A stretch of 64,000 bases of DNA, from assembly GCF_001612685.1 (NCBI RefSeq), contig NZ_BDAY01000061.1, positions 1 to 64,000 on the forward strand. The letters are read 5' to 3'. The translations under genes and the position numbers were made by a program. Shown here in pieces: positions 43,692-52,267 of this stretch. Each line of letters starts with the position of its first letter. Within the stretch, counting starts at the first letter, position 1. The notes beneath the pieces are model-generated. The model worked only from the letters and a program-made list of their open reading frames with translations, did no database searches and was not told the DNA's origin. This DNA is from Nocardia altamirensis NBRC 108246. Lineage in GTDB: Bacteria; Actinomycetota; Actinomycetes; Mycobacteriales; Mycobacteriaceae.

Positions 43692-45503
43692 TCAGATGCG
43701 TGCGCCCTTGGCGCGATTGCAGGCGCGGCACAGGATTTGGAGGTTGGTCGCGCTGGTGGCGCCGCCGCGGCTGAGCGGGATGATGTGGTCGAATTCGAGG
43801 TAGTGGCTGTCGCCGCATTCGACGCATTTGCCGCCGTCCCGTTGCCACACTTCGGCTTTCACCTCCTGCGGGATGCTGCGGGTGTCCCGCTGGGCTGGGG
43901 TGAGGATGAGGCGTTTGGCGACCCGTAGCGCACCCTCCAGCGCGGCGGCGACGTAATCGGGGTCGGTGACGGTGAAGGTGGCGCCGCCACGGGCCGAGGT
44001 CGCGGCCAGCACCACGGCATCCAGCTCGGCGTGCACGGAAACGACCCGGTTCCACGGCAATTCGGTGCCGGTTCCGTCGCCGACGAAACGGAGCTTCTTG
44101 TTGCTGACGATGAGCCGGCCGTCGGTCAGCCGTGGACCGCGCGCCAGCTGGCGCACGTGGACGGCGGGCAGGTCGAGGTGCACCTTCTCCTCGGGGTCGA
44201 GGTGCAGGCCTGGCGTCCGCATCACCGGCAGATCGCCGGCCCGCAGCCGGGACAGGGTGCGGCCGCGATGCATTCGCCTGCGCAGGTCCTCGATCAGCGG
44301 GCCTGCCAAGGCCAGCTCGGCAACGGCATGTTCGAACGCCGCCAGCTCGTCCTGTTCGACCTCGCCGTCGGCGAAGGTGAAGGTGACCAACCGCTCCGCG
44401 TAGCTGAGCCCGACATCGCGCAATGCCTCGCGGCCCGCGGACTCCTCGATCCGCTGATACCGCAACGACGCCCAGAGGGCCGCCCACTCCGGGCCGCGCG
44501 GTCCATAGGTGGTGAGGACGCGCCATGCCTGGGTGTGCCAGTGCGTCAGGAACTCCTCGATCTCGCCCGCGCAGGACTGGCACGGCGCGAGACCACCGAA
44601 CAGTTTGCGGCGACGTTGGTTTCCGCAGCGCGCGCAATGCCGGTCGCTCGGCGGCACGCCCCGTTGGGTGGCCGTGGTCCACTCCGTCCCGTCCCACCAG
44701 CGCAGCCGTGCCGGATTTTCCGGGTCCGGATGCCAGTCGGCTAGTTCGGGATTCGTCGGCGGCGCGGGCGGCGGCGCAGGTTCCTGACGCCGCGCGAGCT
44801 CGACTGTCCGGTGCCACCGGCTTTCCGGCGCCGACGGTTCGTCGAGCGGGTCGGTCCACGAGCCTGTCGAGAACTCCTCGACCGTTGTGCGCCGACTCGG
44901 ATCGCTCAGGTCCGCCTCAACCTGGTTGCGTTCCAGTTCCTCCCGCGATCGACGACCACCGAACGGGTCGGCCGAGTGCGCGGTCCTGGCCCGCTCGGCT
45001 GGATCGTCGACGCTGACCCCGAATTCGGTGACCAGCCCGGTCAATCCGGTGTCCCAGCCCTGGCCGATGGCGCGGAATCGCCACTGGCCGTCCCTGCGGT
45101 AGAACTCGCCGAACATCAGCGCGGTGACGGCGTCGGCGTTCTCGATGTCGAATCCGGCCATCGGGCCGTTGGCGTCGTGGATGGTGAGGGTGAGCCCGGT
45201 GATGTCGCCGAAGGTCGCCTCGTCGACCGAGCCGCTGATCACGATCCGAGCCACGTCCGCCTCGGTGCGGGGCAGCGAGACGCTCAGCCGCGCGGTCTGC
45301 GGCGCGGGCTGCTGATCGAGCGTGACCGCCTGCGAGACGTGGCGCGGCGCGTTGTAGAACACCAGATCCCGATCGGTGCGCACCGTGCCGTCCTGGCCGA
45401 GCAGCAGGGCATGCGCGTCTACCGCATGCGCCGACCGCCACGAAACAACCACGGCAAGAAGGGATGTCGGTACCCCTGCATTAGCGCCTCTGCTGAGTTT
45501 CAT
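43692..45503 (-). CDS. TerD-DUF2510-zinc ribbon-TerB-like-HNH nuclease multidomain protein
   Basis: A 603-residue protein with an unusual order of modules. Residues 1-170 are a TerD domain (HALLLGQDGTVRTDRDLVFY, IGQGWDTGLTGLVTEFG). After a charged and Pro-rich linker, 252-280 is a DUF2510-type W-x-DP...WWDG motif. Residues 290-311 hold four Cys (C290, C293, C308, C311), a zinc ribbon. Residues 320-410 look like a helical TerB domain (VTFTFADGEVEQDELAAFEH). 430-530 resemble a bacterial PH-like domain (RLIVSNKKLRFVGDG). The end is an HNH nuclease: C560, C563, FDH at 571-573, N587, C592, C595. TerD and TerB belong to the Ter stress and phage-inhibition network; a nuclease fused to them suggests damage or foreign-DNA response. 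Confidence 0.75.
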   Translation of the reverse strand: MKLSRGANAGVPTSLLAVVVSWRSAHAVDAHALLLGQDGTVRTDRDLVFYNAPRHVSQAVTLDQQPAPQTARLSVSLPRTEADVARIVISGSVDEATFGDITGLTLTIHDANGPMAGFDIENADAVTALMFGEFYRRDGQWRFRAIGQGWDTGLTGLVTEFGVSVDDPAERARTAHSADPFGGRRSREELERNQVEADLSDPSRRTTVEEFSTGSWTDPLDEPSAPESRWHRTVELARRQEPAPPPAPPTNPELADWHPDPENPARLRWWDGTEWTTATQRGVPPSDRHCARCGNQRRRKLFGGLAPCQSCAGEIEEFLTHWHTQAWRVLTTYGPRGPEWAALWASLRYQRIEESAGREALRDVGLSYAERLVTFTFADGEVEQDELAAFEHAVAELALAGPLIEDLRRRMHRGRTLSRLRAGDLPVMRTPGLHLDPEEKVHLDLPAVHVRQLARGPRLTDGRLIVSNKKLRFVGDGTGTELPWNRVVSVHAELDAVVLAATSARGGATFTVTDPDYVAAALEGALRVAKRLILTPAQRDTRSIPQEVKAEVWQRDGGKCVECGDSHYLEFDHIIPLSRGGATSATNLQILCRACNRAKGARI

Positions 45504-45617
45504 CGTGCTCGAACTATGCCACGACCCTACGACACGCCGACTCCGTCGGTCCCTTCACTCGGCGGGGCGCACCGCCGTCGGCGGGGATTTCCCACGCTCA
45601 CAGCGGGTTCGCGGGTG

Positions 45618-47834
45618 TCAGTGGCTGGCGCGGTCGCGTGCCGCACGCAGCGTGGCCGCGGCCTTGAGCACCATCTCGTGAAACTCGTCCTCGGCATCGG
45701 AATCGAGCACGATGGCCCCGCCCGCGCCGATCCGCCAGCGACCGTCGTAGCGCACGGCGGTCCGGATGACGATGTTGAGGTCGGCGGTGCCGCCGAGCCC
45801 GAGGAAGCCGATGGTGCCCGAATAGACCCCGCGCGCTTCGGTTTCCAGCTCGTCGATGATCTCCATGGTGCGCAGCTTCGGCGCTCCGGTCATCGAACCG
45901 CCGGGGAAACACGCACGCAGGCAGTCGATCACGCCCACCTCGGGGCGCAGCGTGCCGCGCACGGTGGACACCAGTTGATGCATGGTCATGTACGACTCGA
46001 TGGCCATCAACTTGGGGACGTGCACGCTGCCGATCTCGCACACCCGGCCGAGGTCGTTGCGCAGCAGGTCGACGATCATCAGGTTCTCGGCCCTGGTCTT
46101 CGGGCTGTCGGCCAGTGCGCGAGCCAGCTCGGTGTCCTCGGCCGCGGTGGCGCCGCGCGCGGCGGTGCCCTTGATCGGCTTGCTCTCCACCGTGCGCCTG
46201 CGATCGACCTTCAGGAAGCGTTCCGGTGAGGAGCAGGCGATTTCGAGGTCGTCGAACCGCAGGTACGCCGCGTAGGGCGCCGGGTTGCAGCGGCGAAGGG
46301 TGCGATAGAAGTCGAGGCCGTCGTCCTCCGCGGCGGGCACGGTCGCGCTGTCGGTGAGGCAGATCTCGTAGGACTCGCCCGCGTGCAGTCGTTCCTGGCA
46401 GACCGCGATGTCGGCGAGGTACCGCTCGCGGCCGCGGGTCAGCAGTGGCTCGACGAGATCGCTGTCCGAAGGCACCTCCAGCGTCGGCGGATTCCGCCAG
46501 GTGGGCAGGGCTTCGAGGGTTTCCCTGGTGTCGCGCAGCCAGTCGGCGCCCGCGACTTTGGTGTCCGGTGTCGAATCCGTCAGCGACAGCAGGTGTGTGC
46601 GGCCGCCGACATGATCGACGACCACGATCCGGTCGGCGAAGAGCCATTGCGCGTCCGGCGTCGGCGCGCGATGCGCGACCTGCCCGCCGCAGTCGGCCTT
46701 CACCTCGTAGCCGAGGTATCCGACGTACCCGCCCGCGAAATCGAAAGGCAGGTCGGGGAGTTCGAGGTGCCGCAGCCGTAATTCGGCGGCCAGATAGTCG
46801 AGCACCCCGCCCGCGACGACGCGCCGATTCCCGTCCGACGATTCGACGGTCACCTCGCCGGTGCCGACCCGATACCGCACCACCTCGGCCAGTGGCCCGC
46901 TGGCATCGCCGAGGAACGAGAACCGATCGAGTCCAGGCTCGACATGCTCGCTGTCGAGCCAGAAAGCAGTGGGGGAGTTGCTGTACAGCCGGACGAACGC
47001 GCTTTCGGTATCGATCGGCCGCTCGATCACGGTGTGCTGTAACTGCCAGCGCCGCGGGCGCCCGCCGTAGCGGTCCAGGATTTCGGTGCGCGGCGGACGT
47101 GCGTTGAATTGCGTGGCGACGGAGGGGAATTGCTCGGATGCCGACACGGAGACGGTCGACCGTGATCCCGCGTCGGGGCGGTCGAGGGTGACGGGCCGCA
47201 GCCGCATCGTCACCGGCTCGGAGCGCCGGACAAGCGTTTCCCGGTCGGTAGGCGATACCCGGTGTGCCGCAGTCAGTTTCGCGAAGTTGCGCAGGATCGT
47301 CGCGCCGAATTCGCTGGCGATCGACTCGGGATGGAACTGCACACCCCACTGCGGTCGATCGCGATGCCGCACGCCCATGATCACTCCGTCGGCGGCCGTC
47401 GCGGTGATCTCCAGGCAGTCCGGCAGCGGTCGCTGCGCGCAGAGCGAGTGGTAGCGGACGGCGGTGAACCCTTGCGGCAGTCCGGCGAACAGGTCGCGGT
47501 CGTCGTGTTCGATCCGATCGAGGTAGCCGTGCCGCGCCGCCGGCGCGACGGCGACGGTACCGCCCGCCGCGACCACGATGCCCTGATGCCCGAGGCACAC
47601 GCCGAGCAGTGGCAGCCGTGCCTCGCGGATCACCGTCGCCGAGATCCCGATATCGCGGGCCACGTCCGGCCTGCCCGGTCCCGGGGAGATCACCACGTTG
47701 TCGAAGCGCGCCAATTCGAGCTCGCCGACCTCGTCGTTCCTCACGACAGTCGGCTCGATGCCGTTCACCTGGCTGATCAGCTGATACAGGTTGTAGGTGA
47801 AGGAGTCGTAATTGTCGATCAGCAACGTGCGCAT
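45618..47834 (-). CDS. pabAB: Aminodeoxychorismate synthase, fused PabA-PabB
   Basis: A 738-residue fusion. Residues 1-195 are the glutamine amidotransferase half: RTLLIDNYDSFTYNL at the start, nucleophile in GVCLGHQG, His-Glu in QFHPES. After a linker of about 60 residues the chorismate-binding half runs to the end, with KPIKGTAARG (Lys at this place marks aminodeoxychorismate rather than anthranilate synthase), RAENLMIVDLLRNDLGRV, FPGGSMTGAPK and RIGAGGAIV. It makes 4-amino-4-deoxychorismate for folate or for aminoaryl antibiotics. ATG 47834 is used in place of the longer frame from 47858. Confidence 0.9.
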   Translation of the reverse strand: MRTLLIDNYDSFTYNLYQLISQVNGIEPTVVRNDEVGELELARFDNVVISPGPGRPDVARDIGISATVIREARLPLLGVCLGHQGIVVAAGGTVAVAPAARHGYLDRIEHDDRDLFAGLPQGFTAVRYHSLCAQRPLPDCLEITATAADGVIMGVRHRDRPQWGVQFHPESIASEFGATILRNFAKLTAAHRVSPTDRETLVRRSEPVTMRLRPVTLDRPDAGSRSTVSVSASEQFPSVATQFNARPPRTEILDRYGGRPRRWQLQHTVIERPIDTESAFVRLYSNSPTAFWLDSEHVEPGLDRFSFLGDASGPLAEVVRYRVGTGEVTVESSDGNRRVVAGGVLDYLAAELRLRHLELPDLPFDFAGGYVGYLGYEVKADCGGQVAHRAPTPDAQWLFADRIVVVDHVGGRTHLLSLTDSTPDTKVAGADWLRDTRETLEALPTWRNPPTLEVPSDSDLVEPLLTRGRERYLADIAVCQERLHAGESYEICLTDSATVPAAEDDGLDFYRTLRRCNPAPYAAYLRFDDLEIACSSPERFLKVDRRRTVESKPIKGTAARGATAAEDTELARALADSPKTRAENLMIVDLLRNDLGRVCEIGSVHVPKLMAIESYMTMHQLVSTVRGTLRPEVGVIDCLRACFPGGSMTGAPKLRTMEIIDELETEARGVYSGTIGFLGLGGTADLNIVIRTAVRYDGRWRIGAGGAIVLDSDAEDEFHEMVLKAAATLRAARDRASH

Positions 47835-47923
47835 GGTGCCCGAAACCCTACGCCGCACGCGTTTCGCCTAACTGTTGTCGTGTGCCGTCAGTTTAGGTCG
47901 GCGGGTGGTGCACAATGTTGGAC

Positions 47924-48979
47924 ATGTCTGTTGCGCAACCCGTCGGTGTGGATCGCGAACTCGTCGACTTCGCCATGGTCGGCAAGTGGATGGATGAGCA
48001 GGGCCTGCCCGCAGGCGAATTCGAGGAGGTGGCCGCGCTCGGTGGTGGCACCCAGAACGTCATGCTCCGATTCACCCGCGGCGGTTGCGACTACGTGCTG
48101 CGGCGCGGCCCGAAGCACCTGCGCGCCAAGAGCAACGACGTGATCCGCCGGGAGGCGCGACTGCTCGGCGCGATCAACGGCACCGATGTGCGCGCGCCTC
48201 GAGTCATCGCGGCGTGCCCGGACGACTCGGTGATCGGCGCGGTGTTCTATCTGATGGAGCCGATCAACGGCTTCAATCCGGCCAACGAGCTGCCGGACTT
48301 GCATGCGGGCGATCCGGAGATCCGCAAGCAGATGGGCCTGTCCGCGGTCGAGGCGATCGCCAGGCTCGGCGCGCTCGACTACCAGGCGCTCGGCCTCGCC
48401 GACTACGGCAAGCCCGAGGGCTTCCTGGAACGGCAGGTGCCGCGCTGGCTCGGTGAGCTCGAATCGTATTCGGCCAACGAGGGCTACCCGGGCCCGGAGA
48501 TCCCTGGCGTCGAGCGGACCGGGGAGTGGCTGGATCGCCATCGGCCCGCGCAGTGGACGCCGGGCATCCTGCACGGTGACTGCCATCTGGCGAACATGAT
48601 GTTCTCCTACGACGGCCCGGAAGTTGCGGCCATGGTCGACTGGGAGATGTCGACCATCGGTGACCCGCTGCTCGATCTCGGCTGGCAGATCGCCACCCGG
48701 CCGGTGCCTGGCACCACCGGCGCTGCGCTGGTCGGCAAGTTGGGTGGAGCAGGCGGGCTGCCGACGCCGGAGGAGATGGTCGCCCACTACGGCCGGTTCT
48801 CCGAGCGCGATCTCAGCGCCGTGTCCTGGTACACCGTGCTCGCCTGCTTCAAGCTCGGCATCGTGCTGGAGGGCACGCACGCCCGCGCGTTCGCGGGCAA
48901 GGCGCCCAAGCAGGTCGGCGACTTCCTGCACGCCATCACGCTCGAGTTGTTCGAGCGTGCTCATCAGCTGATGGAATGA
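47924..48979 (+). CDS. ACAD10-like phosphotransferase (APH fold)
   Basis: A 351-residue kinase-like protein. The glycine-rich region is LGGGTQNVMLRF, the Lys-like region YVLRRGPKHLR, the catalytic loop GILHGDCHLANMMF and the metal loop AMVDWEMSTIGDPLLDLGW. It matches the phosphotransferase family found beside acyl-CoA dehydrogenases in mycobacteria and fused to them in vertebrate ACAD10/11, which phosphorylates 4-hydroxyacyl-CoA. That would place it in lipid or sterol side-chain breakdown, near CYP125 and the alcohol dehydrogenase. ATG 47924 is favoured; ATG 47915 is in frame. It is divergent from pabAB. Confidence 0.75.
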   Translation: MSVAQPVGVDRELVDFAMVGKWMDEQGLPAGEFEEVAALGGGTQNVMLRFTRGGCDYVLRRGPKHLRAKSNDVIRREARLLGAINGTDVRAPRVIAACPDDSVIGAVFYLMEPINGFNPANELPDLHAGDPEIRKQMGLSAVEAIARLGALDYQALGLADYGKPEGFLERQVPRWLGELESYSANEGYPGPEIPGVERTGEWLDRHRPAQWTPGILHGDCHLANMMFSYDGPEVAAMVDWEMSTIGDPLLDLGWQIATRPVPGTTGAALVGKLGGAGGLPTPEEMVAHYGRFSERDLSAVSWYTVLACFKLGIVLEGTHARAFAGKAPKQVGDFLHAITLELFERAHQLME

Positions 48980-49050
48980 TTGTCGGGATGTTGCGGCTGT
49001 TTGTCTGAATATTTGTCGCCGAATATATTGAGCCACGCTACCTTTGGCGC

Positions 49051-49581
49051 ATGCCGATCGTTCCTGATGTGAAGAACTGGACCTGGGTGGTCGAACGCCC
49101 TTGTCCCGATTGCGGTTTCGACCCCAACGCGACCGCCTACGAAGCGGTGCCCGGGTTGACGCGCGACAGCGCCGCCCGGTTCGCCGAGGTCCTCGACCGT
49201 CCCGGTGTCCGGGTGCGGCCGGACGACTCGACCTGGTCTGCGCTCGAATACGGCGCGCACGTCCGCGACGTGTGCCGCCTGTTCGATGTCCGTCTCGCTC
49301 TGATGCTGGCTGGCACGGCCGACGGCTCGATCCCGCGGTTCGCGAACTGGGACCAGGACGAGACCGCCGTGACCGATCGCTACGACATTCAGGACCCCGC
49401 CCGGGTTGCGACCGAACTGGCTCAGGCGGCCGACGCCGTAGCTCGCGCCTTCGAGTCCGTTCCGCTCGCGCAGCGCGACCGGCGCGGCGAACGCAGCGAC
49501 GGCGCGGTGTTCACGGTCGACTCGTTCGCTCGCTATTTCATTCACGATCTGGTGCACCACGTGCACGACGTCCGCGGCTGA
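49051..49581 (+). CDS. DinB/maleylpyruvate isomerase-fold protein
   Basis: A 176-residue four-helix protein. PCPDCGFD at residues 18-25 is a conserved motif of one actinobacterial DinB subgroup, WSALEYGAHVRDVCRLF supplies a metal His, and YFIHDLVHHVHDV the other two. Enzymes of this fold use a metal, bacillithiol or mycothiol; the substrate is unknown. The gene stands alone, 16 bases before the first KstR-type half-site of the next gene. Confidence 0.75.
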   Translation: MPIVPDVKNWTWVVERPCPDCGFDPNATAYEAVPGLTRDSAARFAEVLDRPGVRVRPDDSTWSALEYGAHVRDVCRLFDVRLALMLAGTADGSIPRFANWDQDETAVTDRYDIQDPARVATELAQAADAVARAFESVPLAQRDRRGERSDGAVFTVDSFARYFIHDLVHHVHDVRG

Positions 49582-49596
49582 GATCCGGCCCGGTAC

Positions 49597-49610
49597 TAGA
49601 ACGTGTTCGG
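49597..49610. promoter_or_regulatory. KstR-type operator, distal copy
   Basis: TAGAACGTGTTCGG matches TnnAACnnGTTnnA except for the last base. It starts 55 bases upstream of a better copy at 49652 and shares the preceding CGGTAC, so the two form a direct repeat upstream of the alcohol dehydrogenase. Confidence 0.55.
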
Positions 49611-49651
49611 ATGGTCCGATCACCTGTACCGCTGAATTTTCGAGCCGGTAC

Positions 49652-49665
49652 TAGAACGCGTTCCA
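49652..49665. promoter_or_regulatory. KstR-type operator, proximal copy
   Basis: TAGAACGCGTTCCA matches the KstR motif TnnAACnnGTTnnA at all fixed positions, 61 bases before the alcohol dehydrogenase ATG. It differs from the CYP125 site only at the second base. Confidence 0.8.
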
Positions 49666-49726
49666 CTTTTCTCGTAGTGTGGGTGCAGTCACATATAAGC
49701 ACGTGCATGCGAGAGGGTCGACAGGA

Positions 49727-50857
49727 ATGAAGACGAAGGGCGCGATCCTGTGGGGGATCGACCAACCATGGTCGGTAGAAGAGATCGAGGTCGGCGATCC
49801 GGTCTCCGGCGAGGTGCAGATCCGGCTCGAGACGGCGGGCATGTGCCATTCGGACCATCACATCGTGACCGGCGCGACGCCGATGCCCGCCTACCCGGTG
49901 ATGGGCGGGCACGAGGGTGCAGGCGTGATCACCAAGCTCGGGCCGAACACGCCCGCCGATCTCGCCGTCGGCGATCACGTGATCCTGTCGTTCATCCCCG
50001 CCTGCGGCCGCTGTCCGGCCTGCGTGAGCGGCAACATGGCGCTGTGCGATCTCGGTGCGGGCCTGCTGATGGGCCAGGCGATCAGCGACGGCACCTACCG
50101 CATCCAGGCACGCGGCGAGAACGTCATCCCGATGTGCCTGCTCGGCACGTTCGCGCCGTACATGACTGTGCACCACACCTCGGTGGTGAAGATCGACCCG
50201 ACCATTCCGTTCGAGGTGGCCTGCCTCGTCGGCTGCGGTGTGCCCACCGGCTTCGGCTCGGCGACGCACGTGGCACAGGTGACGCCGGGTGACACCGTGG
50301 TGATCGCAGGCATCGGCGGTGTCGGCATGAGCGCGCTGCAAGGGGCGGTGCTCTCCGGTGCGTCGAAAGTCGTTGCCATCGACCCGAATCCGTGGAAGCG
50401 CGAGCAGGCGCAGAAGTTCGGCGCCACGCACACCTACGAGAGCATGGCCGCCGCGATCATGCCGCTGATGGACGCCACCGAGGGGCGGATGGCCGAGAAG
50501 GTCATTCTCACCATGGGCGAAATGCACGGCGACTACATCGAGGAAGGCCTCATCCTCACCGCGAAGGCGGGCACCCTGGTGGTCACCTCGATGGGCCGGA
50601 TGGAACACGGCGACGTCAAGATGAACAGCTTCCTGCTGTCCATGCTGCAGAAGACGGTGAAGGGCTGCATCTTCGGCGGCGGCAACGCCCGCCAAGACGC
50701 GCCGAACCTGCTGCGCCTGTACAAGTCCGGTCAACTCAACCTGGACGACATGGTGACCCGGAGCTACTCGCTGGAGGAAATCAACCAGGGCTACCAGGAC
50801 ATGCTCGACGGCAAGAACATCCGCGGCATCATCAAGTACACCGAGGCCGACTGGTAA
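49727..50857 (+). CDS. NDMA-dependent zinc alcohol dehydrogenase
   Basis: A 376-residue medium-chain dehydrogenase of the NDMA-dependent family of mycolic-acid bacteria. Catalytic zinc ligands begin with C40 (AGMCHSDHH) and H62 (GGHEG); structural zinc Cys are C93, C96, C99 and C107. The NAD motif is VVIAGIGGVGMSALQGAV. In this family NAD stays tightly bound and is recycled by a mycofactocin-type carrier, as known for relatives; nothing here tests that. The KstR-type sites upstream suggest oxidation of the side-chain alcohol formed by CYP125. GAGAGG precedes ATG 49727. Confidence 0.85.
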   Translation: MKTKGAILWGIDQPWSVEEIEVGDPVSGEVQIRLETAGMCHSDHHIVTGATPMPAYPVMGGHEGAGVITKLGPNTPADLAVGDHVILSFIPACGRCPACVSGNMALCDLGAGLLMGQAISDGTYRIQARGENVIPMCLLGTFAPYMTVHHTSVVKIDPTIPFEVACLVGCGVPTGFGSATHVAQVTPGDTVVIAGIGGVGMSALQGAVLSGASKVVAIDPNPWKREQAQKFGATHTYESMAAAIMPLMDATEGRMAEKVILTMGEMHGDYIEEGLILTAKAGTLVVTSMGRMEHGDVKMNSFLLSMLQKTVKGCIFGGGNARQDAPNLLRLYKSGQLNLDDMVTRSYSLEEINQGYQDMLDGKNIRGIIKYTEADW

Positions 50858-50870
50858 CCGGCGCGCGTTC

Positions 50871-50903
50871 GTGACCGGCCGAGCCGCAACTCGGCCACGT
50901 CAC
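50871..50903. terminator. Hairpin terminator candidate
   Basis: GGCCGAG (50877-50883) pairs with CTCGGCC (50890-50896) around a six-base loop. Outer bases GTGAC and GTCAC extend the stem past a small bulge. It lies between the convergent alcohol dehydrogenase and DUF1801 genes. Confidence 0.6.
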
Positions 50904-50914
50904 GGCGGTGGGTG

Positions 50915-51286
50915 TCAGACGCTTTCGAGGGTCGCCCGTGGTTTCCGGCTGGCGAGTTTGGTTGCTACGGTGGCGATCAGCTCGTAGGGGATCGGCTTTG
51001 CGAGTGGAAACTTCAACGTTCCCTTGCCCGCTCGGTACGGTTCGATCGCGCGCTCGAAGCTGCGGTCGCCCTCGGGGATCGGGTACACGCTGATGTGCTT
51101 CTTCCATCCCGCGAAGTGCACGACGTTGTGACCGTTGACCTTGAAGGTGGGGATGTCGTAACTGATGGCTTCCGTCGCGTCCGGCAGGGCGCGCTGGATG
51201 GTGTCGCGGATTTCGTCCAGGATGCCGCGTACCTCCTCGGGGAAGGAGGCGATATAGGTGTCGACTGTGGTTGGCTGCTCTGCCAC
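50915..51286 (-). CDS. DUF1801/YdhG-like protein
   Basis: A 123-residue protein with the family sequence VDTYIASFPEEVRGILDEIR, ATEAISYDIPTFKVNG and GWKKHISVYP, similar to YdhG/FrataxinlikeYoz proteins sometimes called iron chaperones. No firm activity is known. Length is usual for the family. The ATG is preceded by GGGATC-type sequence (GGAGGGATCCCGTGG), a good ribosome site. Confidence 0.8.
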   Translation of the reverse strand: MAEQPTTVDTYIASFPEEVRGILDEIRDTIQRALPDATEAISYDIPTFKVNGHNVVHFAGWKKHISVYPIPEGDRSFERAIEPYRAGKGTLKFPLAKPIPYELIATVATKLASRKPRATLESV

Positions 51287-51371
51287 GGGATCCCTCCGAT
51301 CTGTGATCGGCTACCGATGTGCATCGTTGAGAAGGTGGAGCACCACTCAGTGTAGGCAGCGCGTCGCCTTT

Positions 51372-51587
51372 CTACAGCTCCTTGCGATACCAGCATTCCG
51401 CATACATCTGGTCGTTGTGCGGTGACGATTCCGCATAACCGAGCCGCGCATACAACCCCCGCGCCTCAACCAGATCACGTCGGGTATCAAGCACGATCCG
51501 GTGCGCCCCGAGCGCCCTGGCCGCGGATTCCGCCGCATCGACGAGCGCAGTGGCGCCGCCGAACCCGCCCTCGGTTCGAAACCTTTG
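51372..51587 (-). pseudogene. C-terminal remnant of a GNAT acetyltransferase
   Basis: The 72 codons encode only the second half of a GNAT fold: GGFGGATALVDAAESAARAL, then HRIVLDTRRDLVEARGLYAR and LGYAESSPHNDQM, ending YRKEL. The acetyl-CoA loop Arg/Gln-x-x-Gly-x-Gly/Ala has decayed to FRTEGGFGG, and nothing upstream continues the protein or offers a start. The remnant lies in a 350-base gap between DUF1801 and DUF3145 genes. It is probably the scar of a deletion. Confidence 0.7.
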
Positions 51588-51634
51588 TAGCGGAATGGTA
51601 TTCGGCTGGTTAGCGAGTAATGTTTTCGGTCACG

Positions 51635-52171
51635 TCAGCCGACGTCGCGGCGGAGCCAGGTGACCTCGGCGCCGGATTCGGTGCCGTAGCGGTAGATCTC
51701 GAGGTCCTCGTCCCATGGGGTGCCGAGGGCGCGGTCGATCTCGGCGGCCAGATCGTAGGTGGTGTATTTGCCGAGTTCGCCTGCGGCGCGCAGCATTGCG
51801 CGCAGCCGCATCTCGCCGAGCGTGACGTCACCGTTGGCGCTGGTTGAGCCGTGCCAGAGGCCGAGGCCGGGTACGAAACAGTAGCGCTCACCGTCGACGC
51901 CGTCGCTGGGGTCCTCGGTGATCTCGAACCGCAGCACCGGCCACGAGCGCAGCGACTGCGCGATCCGCGCGGCGGTGCCGACCGGGCCGAGCCATTCACT
52001 GGTCGCACGCAATTGGCCGTCCGCGGGCTGTGCGGTCCAGCGCAGCTTGGCGGGTGAGCTCAGAGCCGAGGTGAGCGCCCATTCGACGTGCGGGCACAGC
52101 GCGGCAGGCGACGAGTGGATGTACACCACACCCGCCGTCACGTCCGCGAACTGACTCGATGCGCGCACCAC
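51635..52171 (-). CDS. DUF3145 family protein
   Basis: A 178-residue protein conserved across actinobacteria. Family sequences include GVVYIHSSPAALCPHVEWAL, LRWTAQPADGQLRATSEW, RSWPVLRFEITEDP and LGTPWDEDLEIYRYG near the end. Its function is unknown. GTG 52171 has GGAGG five bases before; a GTG six bases further out is in frame. It has no obvious partner nearby. Confidence 0.85.
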   Translation of the reverse strand: MVRASSQFADVTAGVVYIHSSPAALCPHVEWALTSALSSPAKLRWTAQPADGQLRATSEWLGPVGTAARIAQSLRSWPVLRFEITEDPSDGVDGERYCFVPGLGLWHGSTSANGDVTLGEMRLRAMLRAAGELGKYTTYDLAAEIDRALGTPWDEDLEIYRYGTESGAEVTWLRRDVG

Positions 52172-52267
52172 TAACACCTCCAGCGTCGACGGGGGACGTC
52201 TTCCCCAACGGCCCGTCTGCTGGTGTTGCCAAAGTGTACTGGAGTGCCCGATGTTACATGTGTTACT

